Notes under the pieces: model-generated | Told to the model about the DNA's origin: nothing | Database searches by the model: none | The model's input: only the letters and a program-made list of their open reading frames with translations | Program-made: the position numbers and the translations under genes | Part shown: positions 60,856 through 64,000 of the stretch, piece after piece | How the letters are laid out: each line of letters starts with the position of its first letter | How positions within the stretch are numbered: the stretch's first letter is position 1 | Assembly: GCF_003688895.1 (NCBI RefSeq) | Contig: NZ_REFV01000001.1 | Location: 165,503-229,502 of the forward strand | DNA: 64,000 nt | Direction: 5' to 3' | Source of the DNA: Dokdonia sinensis | GTDB taxonomy: Bacteria; Bacteroidota; Bacteroidia; Flavobacteriales; Flavobacteriaceae

Positions 60856-61986
60856 CTATTTAATTCCCCCACCTCTTCTAGAAGATCCACCAGATCTAGA
60901 ACTTGAACGACTTCCACTAGAACGACTACTGCTTGAACTTCTGGCGCTTGAGCTTCTAGATGATGAAGAAGGTCTAGAGTAAGAAGGACGAGAAGATGAA
61001 CTAGATCGAGCTGTGCTAGATCTTGAAGTACGAGTTGCAGGTCTTGCATTACCGCGCGAACGAGATGTAGAGGATCTTGCAGTGTTAGGACTAGATGGGC
61101 GTGCCCCACTAGCAGGTCTAGAATAACTAGGTCTTGATGTACGAGCACTGTTAGTCGATCTTCTAACGCTAGAGCGTGCATCACCTCTATTACCAGAAGA
61201 TGGGCGCACTGTTCCTCTATCTCTAGAGTATACAGAACGGCTTCGGCTGCTTTCGCGCAAGCGAGCACGAGAAGCTGCTATAGCACTTGAAGCACTATTT
61301 CTTCTTCCTCTAGAATATGCTATACCGTTACCACCACGTCCAAATCCGTTATTAAAATGTTGATTACCGAACGGTCTGTTATAAAAAGGTCGGTTAAATC
61401 CGTAACAGAATGGATTCCAAGGTGCTCCAAATCCATATCCGAAACCACCGAAGCCCCACCCATTATAAAACGGGCCGAAAAAAGGGTCATAGTAACCCCA
61501 TCCTCCACCAAAGCCACCCCAACCAAAACGGTTAAAGCCCCATTGATTAAAGCCAAAACCACCTCCCCAGAATCCTCCAGCGTAGCTAGGGTAAACGTTT
61601 ACTACTATATCAGACACCTCTTCTCCCCAAGCGGCGTTACCTACGCGATACCCAGTACCCTCTGAGAAGTCATCATAGTACTCTTCATCTTGAAGATCAC
61701 CCTCAGTAGATGTATAAGACTCAATATCAGTAAAAATAGCTCCCTCTTCTGGGATCTGACCGAGAGCGTCTGCTTTTTGTTCAAAATAGTTTTTATAAGC
61801 AACTCCTGTACTTGTTACACCAGAATTATCTGTAATTACGACCTCAGTTTCAGATGCAGGATTGCTATAAATACCATCTTCATCATAAACCGTCTGAGAC
61901 GAACTACAAGAAATAAGCGCAATGGCTCCTAGAACCGCAATTGCAAGTGGTTTAATTGATCTATGTAAGGGAGAATAAAGTTCCAT
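60856..61986 (-). CDS. Lipoprotein with Gly/Phe/Trp-rich core and Ser/Arg-rich tail
   Basis: Protein of 376 residues. Signal with lipobox LISC (about residue 27). An acidic region to about 135 (DLQDEEYYDDF) is followed by a Gly/Phe/Trp/Tyr/Asn-rich stretch about 135-220 (GGFWGGGFGFNQWGFNRFGWGG) and then about 150 residues made mostly of Ser and Arg with repeated RSSSARSSSS, PSYSRP units and a GG(I)K end. No catalytic motif. The tail is strongly basic and probably disordered. Similar low-complexity lipoproteins occur in flavobacteria, to my knowledge without assigned function. Followed by the FadL-like porin. Confidence 0.82.
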   Translation of the reverse strand: MELYSPLHRSIKPLAIAVLGAIALISCSSSQTVYDEDGIYSNPASETEVVITDNSGVTSTGVAYKNYFEQKADALGQIPEEGAIFTDIESYTSTEGDLQDEEYYDDFSEGTGYRVGNAAWGEEVSDIVVNVYPSYAGGFWGGGFGFNQWGFNRFGWGGFGGGWGYYDPFFGPFYNGWGFGGFGYGFGAPWNPFCYGFNRPFYNRPFGNQHFNNGFGRGGNGIAYSRGRRNSASSAIAASRARLRESSRSRSVYSRDRGTVRPSSGNRGDARSSVRRSTNSARTSRPSYSRPASGARPSSPNTARSSTSRSRGNARPATRTSRSSTARSSSSSRPSYSRPSSSSRSSSARSSSSSRSSGSRSSSRSGGSSRRGGGIK

Positions 61987-62099
61987 AACTATATTGGGTT
62001 TTATTGTTGCTTGTTGTAAAAATAAGTAGTTTTGTGCTGTAAAATTAACTCGATTAACACCTTAACATAGTCACAATATTTGTGCCAAAGTCACCAAAT

Positions 62100-63578
62100 A
62101 TGGGGAAGAACTTAACAACTAGAAGTGAAGATTATTCTAAATGGTACAATGAGCTTGTCGTAAAGGCCGACCTTGCAGAAAATTCTGCCGTGCGCGGATG
62201 TATGGTGATTAAACCTTATGGTTACGCCATTTGGGAAAAAATGCAGGCAGAGCTAGATCGTATGTTTAAGGAAACAGGACACGAGAATGCCTACTTCCCT
62301 CTATTTGTCCCCAAAAGCCTTTTTGAAGCAGAAGAAAAAAATGCTGAAGGATTTGCAAAAGAATGTGCTGTAGTAACGCATTATCGTCTACAAAACGACC
62401 CTGACAATCCAGGAAAACTCCGCGTAGACCCTGCAGCAAAACTTGAGGAGGAACTTGTTGTAAGACCTACGAGTGAAGCTATTATCTGGAATACATACAA
62501 GGGGTGGATACAATCCTATAGAGACCTACCACTTCTTATTAACCAATGGGCCAATGTTGTGCGATGGGAGATGAGAACCCGACTTTTTCTTAGAACAGCA
62601 GAGTTCCTTTGGCAAGAAGGGCATACCGCTCACGCCACAAAAGCCGAGGCACTTGAAGAAGCGCAACTTATGAATAGGGTCTATGCAGAATTTGCAGAAA
62701 ATTTTCTCGCAATGCCTGTTATACAAGGAACCAAAACGGAAAGTGAACGATTTGCAGGAGCAGATGAGACTTACTGTATAGAAGCGCTTATGCAAGACGG
62801 CAAAGCTCTTCAAGCAGGAACTTCACACTTTTTAGGGCAGAACTTTGCAAAAGCGTTTGACGTTAAGTTTACAAACAATCAAGGGAAACAAGATTTTGTA
62901 TGGGCAACCTCTTGGGGCGTATCCACACGTCTTATGGGAGCTCTTATTATGACTCACAGTGATGATAATGGCCTTGTCCTCCCACCAAATCTCGCACCTC
63001 ATCAAGTTGTAATTGTCCCTATTTACAAAGGTCAGGAGCAGCTTGAAGCAATAAGCCAAGTAGCTAATGAAATTGTAAAAGATTTAAGAATGCGAGGTAT
63101 ATCTGTAAAATATGATAATAGAGATACACATAAGCCCGGTTGGAAATTTAATGAGTACGAACTTAAGGGTGTTCCTTTACGTATAGGTATAGGACCTAAA
63201 GATCTGGAAAAACGCACCGTAGAACTTGCTCGACGCGATACGCTTACAAAAGAATTTGTAGCAAAAGATGAAGTTGTAGATAGAGTTGCTTTACTTCTTC
63301 AGGAAATTCAAGAAGCACTTTACACAAAGGCAAAAAACTTTAGAGACTCTCACATCACTACCGTAAACACCTTTGATGAGTTTAAAGAGGTCCTAGAAAA
63401 TAAAACAGGATTTATAAGTGCGCACTGGGACGGAACGTCAGAGACTGAAGATAAGATTAAGGAGCTTACTAAAGCCACCATACGCTGCATCCCCATGGAT
63501 GCAGAACAAGAAGAAGGAACCTGCGTATATAGCGGGAAACCAAGCCCTCAGCGTGTGCTTTTTGCAAAGGCATATTAA
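62100..63578 (+). CDS. proS: Prolyl-tRNA synthetase
   Basis: Charges tRNA-Pro. From ATG 62100 the protein has 492 residues and begins [20 protein letters not shown]; an upstream GTG start is not needed. The class II motifs are present: [14 protein letters not shown], motif 2 [24 protein letters not shown], and motif 3 with a [12 protein letters not shown] strand. The short, archaeal/eukaryotic-type ProRS with a C-terminal zinc-ribbon-like end ([11 protein letters not shown]) is usual in Bacteroidetes. Uses the tRNA-Pro at 865-938, among others. Divergent from the Ser/Arg-rich lipoprotein gene. Confidence 0.96.
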   Translation: MGKNLTTRSEDYSKWYNELVVKADLAENSAVRGCMVIKPYGYAIWEKMQAELDRMFKETGHENAYFPLFVPKSLFEAEEKNAEGFAKECAVVTHYRLQNDPDNPGKLRVDPAAKLEEELVVRPTSEAIIWNTYKGWIQSYRDLPLLINQWANVVRWEMRTRLFLRTAEFLWQEGHTAHATKAEALEEAQLMNRVYAEFAENFLAMPVIQGTKTESERFAGADETYCIEALMQDGKALQAGTSHFLGQNFAKAFDVKFTNNQGKQDFVWATSWGVSTRLMGALIMTHSDDNGLVLPPNLAPHQVVIVPIYKGQEQLEAISQVANEIVKDLRMRGISVKYDNRDTHKPGWKFNEYELKGVPLRIGIGPKDLEKRTVELARRDTLTKEFVAKDEVVDRVALLLQEIQEALYTKAKNFRDSHITTVNTFDEFKEVLENKTGFISAHWDGTSETEDKIKELTKATIRCIPMDAEQEEGTCVYSGKPSPQRVLFAKAY

Positions 63579-63604
63579 GTTTTAAAAAAAACTTTGTTCA
63601 GGGT

Positions 63605-63634
63605 TTGCGCCATTTAAAAATAGTTGTATTTTTG
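63605..63634 (+). promoter_or_regulatory. Promoter of the tRNA-Glu genes
   Basis: TTG at 63605-63607 and TATTTTTG at 63627-63634, with a 19-base spacer, match the full Bacteroidetes consensus. GCATCC follows, as in the other stable-RNA promoters here. Confidence 0.75.
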
Positions 63635-63660
63635 CATCCGCAATTTGAGCAATTGTTCTA

Positions 63661-63732
63661 GGCCCGTTCGTCTATCGGCTAGGACGCATGGTTTTCATCC
63701 ATGTAAGAGGGGTTCGATTCCCCTACGGGCTA
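63661..63732 (+). tRNA. tRNA-Glu (anticodon TTC), copy 1
   Basis: Complete cloverleaf of 72 bases: acceptor GGCCCGT/ACGGGCT, anticodon arm CATGG-TTTTCAT-CCATG giving TTC, T arm AGGGG-TTCGATT-CCCCT. CCA is not encoded. Identical to the second copy. Confidence 0.97.
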
Positions 63733-63742
63733 CTAAAATATT

Positions 63743-63767
63743 TCAGAAGAGGTATTTCTGATTTTTT
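63743..63767 (+). terminator. Weak terminator or processing hairpin between the tRNA-Glu copies
   Basis: Stem TCAGAA/TTCTGA, 7-base loop, then six T. May end some transcripts after copy 1 or serve as a processing site. Confidence 0.45.
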
Positions 63768-63779
63768 AATTGTTCAAAT

Positions 63780-63851
63780 GGCCCGTTCGTCTATCGGCTA
63801 GGACGCATGGTTTTCATCCATGTAAGAGGGGTTCGATTCCCCTACGGGCTA
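63780..63851 (+). tRNA. tRNA-Glu (anticodon TTC), copy 2
   Basis: Identical in all 72 positions to the copy at 63661-63732, 47 bases downstream. Probably read through from the same promoter, with rpsT behind it. Confidence 0.97.
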
Positions 63852-63887
63852 CAACTTTATTTATAAGTAAAAATTAATAACGAGAAG

Positions 63888-64000
63888 ATGGCAAATCACA
63901 AGTCAGCATTAAAGAGAATTAGAAATAGTGAGACAAAGCGTCTTAGAAACAAGTATCAGCATAAAACTACACGTAATGCTATAAAGAAGTTACGTGATGC
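63888..64000 (+). CDS. rpsT: 30S ribosomal protein S20 (partial, cut by window end)
   Basis: First 37 codons of S20. The N-terminus [20 protein letters not shown] and the following basic helix are diagnostic of the family (about 83 residues in full). S20 is a primary 16S rRNA binder. Starts 36 bases after the second tRNA-Glu; the 3' part lies outside the window. Confidence 0.95.
   Translation, partial: MANHKSALKRIRNSETKRLRNKYQHKTTRNAIKKLRD

Noticed and set aside
60849-61268. Leftward Leu/His/Asp-rich frame inside the Ser/Arg-rich lipoprotein gene
   Set aside because: It is the alternate-frame reading of the Ser/Arg codon repeats and has no features of its own.
63661-63851. tRNA duplication as phage attachment sites
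   Set aside because: Only 47 bases separate the copies, with no phage or integrase gene; it is a simple tandem tRNA pair.

Overview
The window is a gene-dense chromosomal segment of a Bacteroidetes bacterium, almost certainly a marine member of the Flavobacteriaceae and probably close to Dokdonia/Krokinobacter. The evidence is promoters of the Bacteroidetes TAnnTTTG type, type IX secretion sorting domains, TamL lipoprotein rather than TamA, menaquinone and bacillithiol genes, a carotenoid cluster, and a dispersed CGCTTTCGCGAAAGCG palindrome that I associate with that group from memory. No prophage, insertion sequence, CRISPR array or rRNA operon is visible. Nearly all genes are core metabolic, envelope or translation genes.

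Layout. 1-228: 81-bp tandem repeat on the minus strand whose units look like the 5' part of a tRNA, with a stable-RNA type promoter. 352-6181: small secreted protein, tRNA-Pro, then udk - ftsB-like - mutA - lipoprotein - mutB (B12-dependent methylmalonyl-CoA mutase). 6225-10868 (minus): nitronate monooxygenase-like enzyme, secreted subtilase, mnmA, YwqK/MORN protein. 11126-12496: triple-FAS1 lipoprotein. 12568-19968 (minus): TamL-TamB envelope assembly pair. 20176-23889: MerR/CarH-type regulator, crtI, crtB, crtZ. 24043-26069: sugar-nucleotide epimerase and family 2 glycosyltransferase. 26130-30675: DUF885 lipoprotein, GMC oxidoreductase and its small subunit. 30704-37912: surface-antigen barrel, trmL, two small secreted proteins, bshC, M14 peptidase. 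38105-42707 (minus): beta-propeller lipoprotein, rimO, small membrane protein, ftsY, aroQ. 42865-48993: xerD, a patatin fused to a membrane domain, M24 peptidase, polybasic-tail protein. 49098-56914 (minus): vWA-like remnant, menE, CPBP protease, menC, UPF0173 hydrolase, a T9SS P-domain protein, menA. 57019-61986: GH13 lipoprotein, FMN reductase, FadL-like porin, Ser/Arg-rich lipoprotein. 62100-64000: proS, two identical tRNA-Glu genes and the start of rpsT.

How genes work together. The regulator at 20176 has the MerR DNA-binding domain and both cobalamin motifs of the CarH light sensor (W-x9-EH and ExHxxG) and heads the carotenoid operon. A TGTTTAA-N16-TTAAACA inverted repeat lies at its promoter. 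The same repeat with the same spacing lies over the promoter of the FAS1 lipoprotein gene 9 kb away, which suggests a light/B12 regulon. Methylmalonyl-CoA mutase is a second B12 user in the window. menE, menC and menA supply menaquinone. TamL and TamB serve the envelope.

The most unusual sequence-level signals are the dispersed palindrome (15 perfect 14-bp cores in 64 kb, 11 of them inside genes and open in all frames), one copy of it split exactly by another perfect 20-bp palindrome, and the promoter-linked tRNA-like repeat array.
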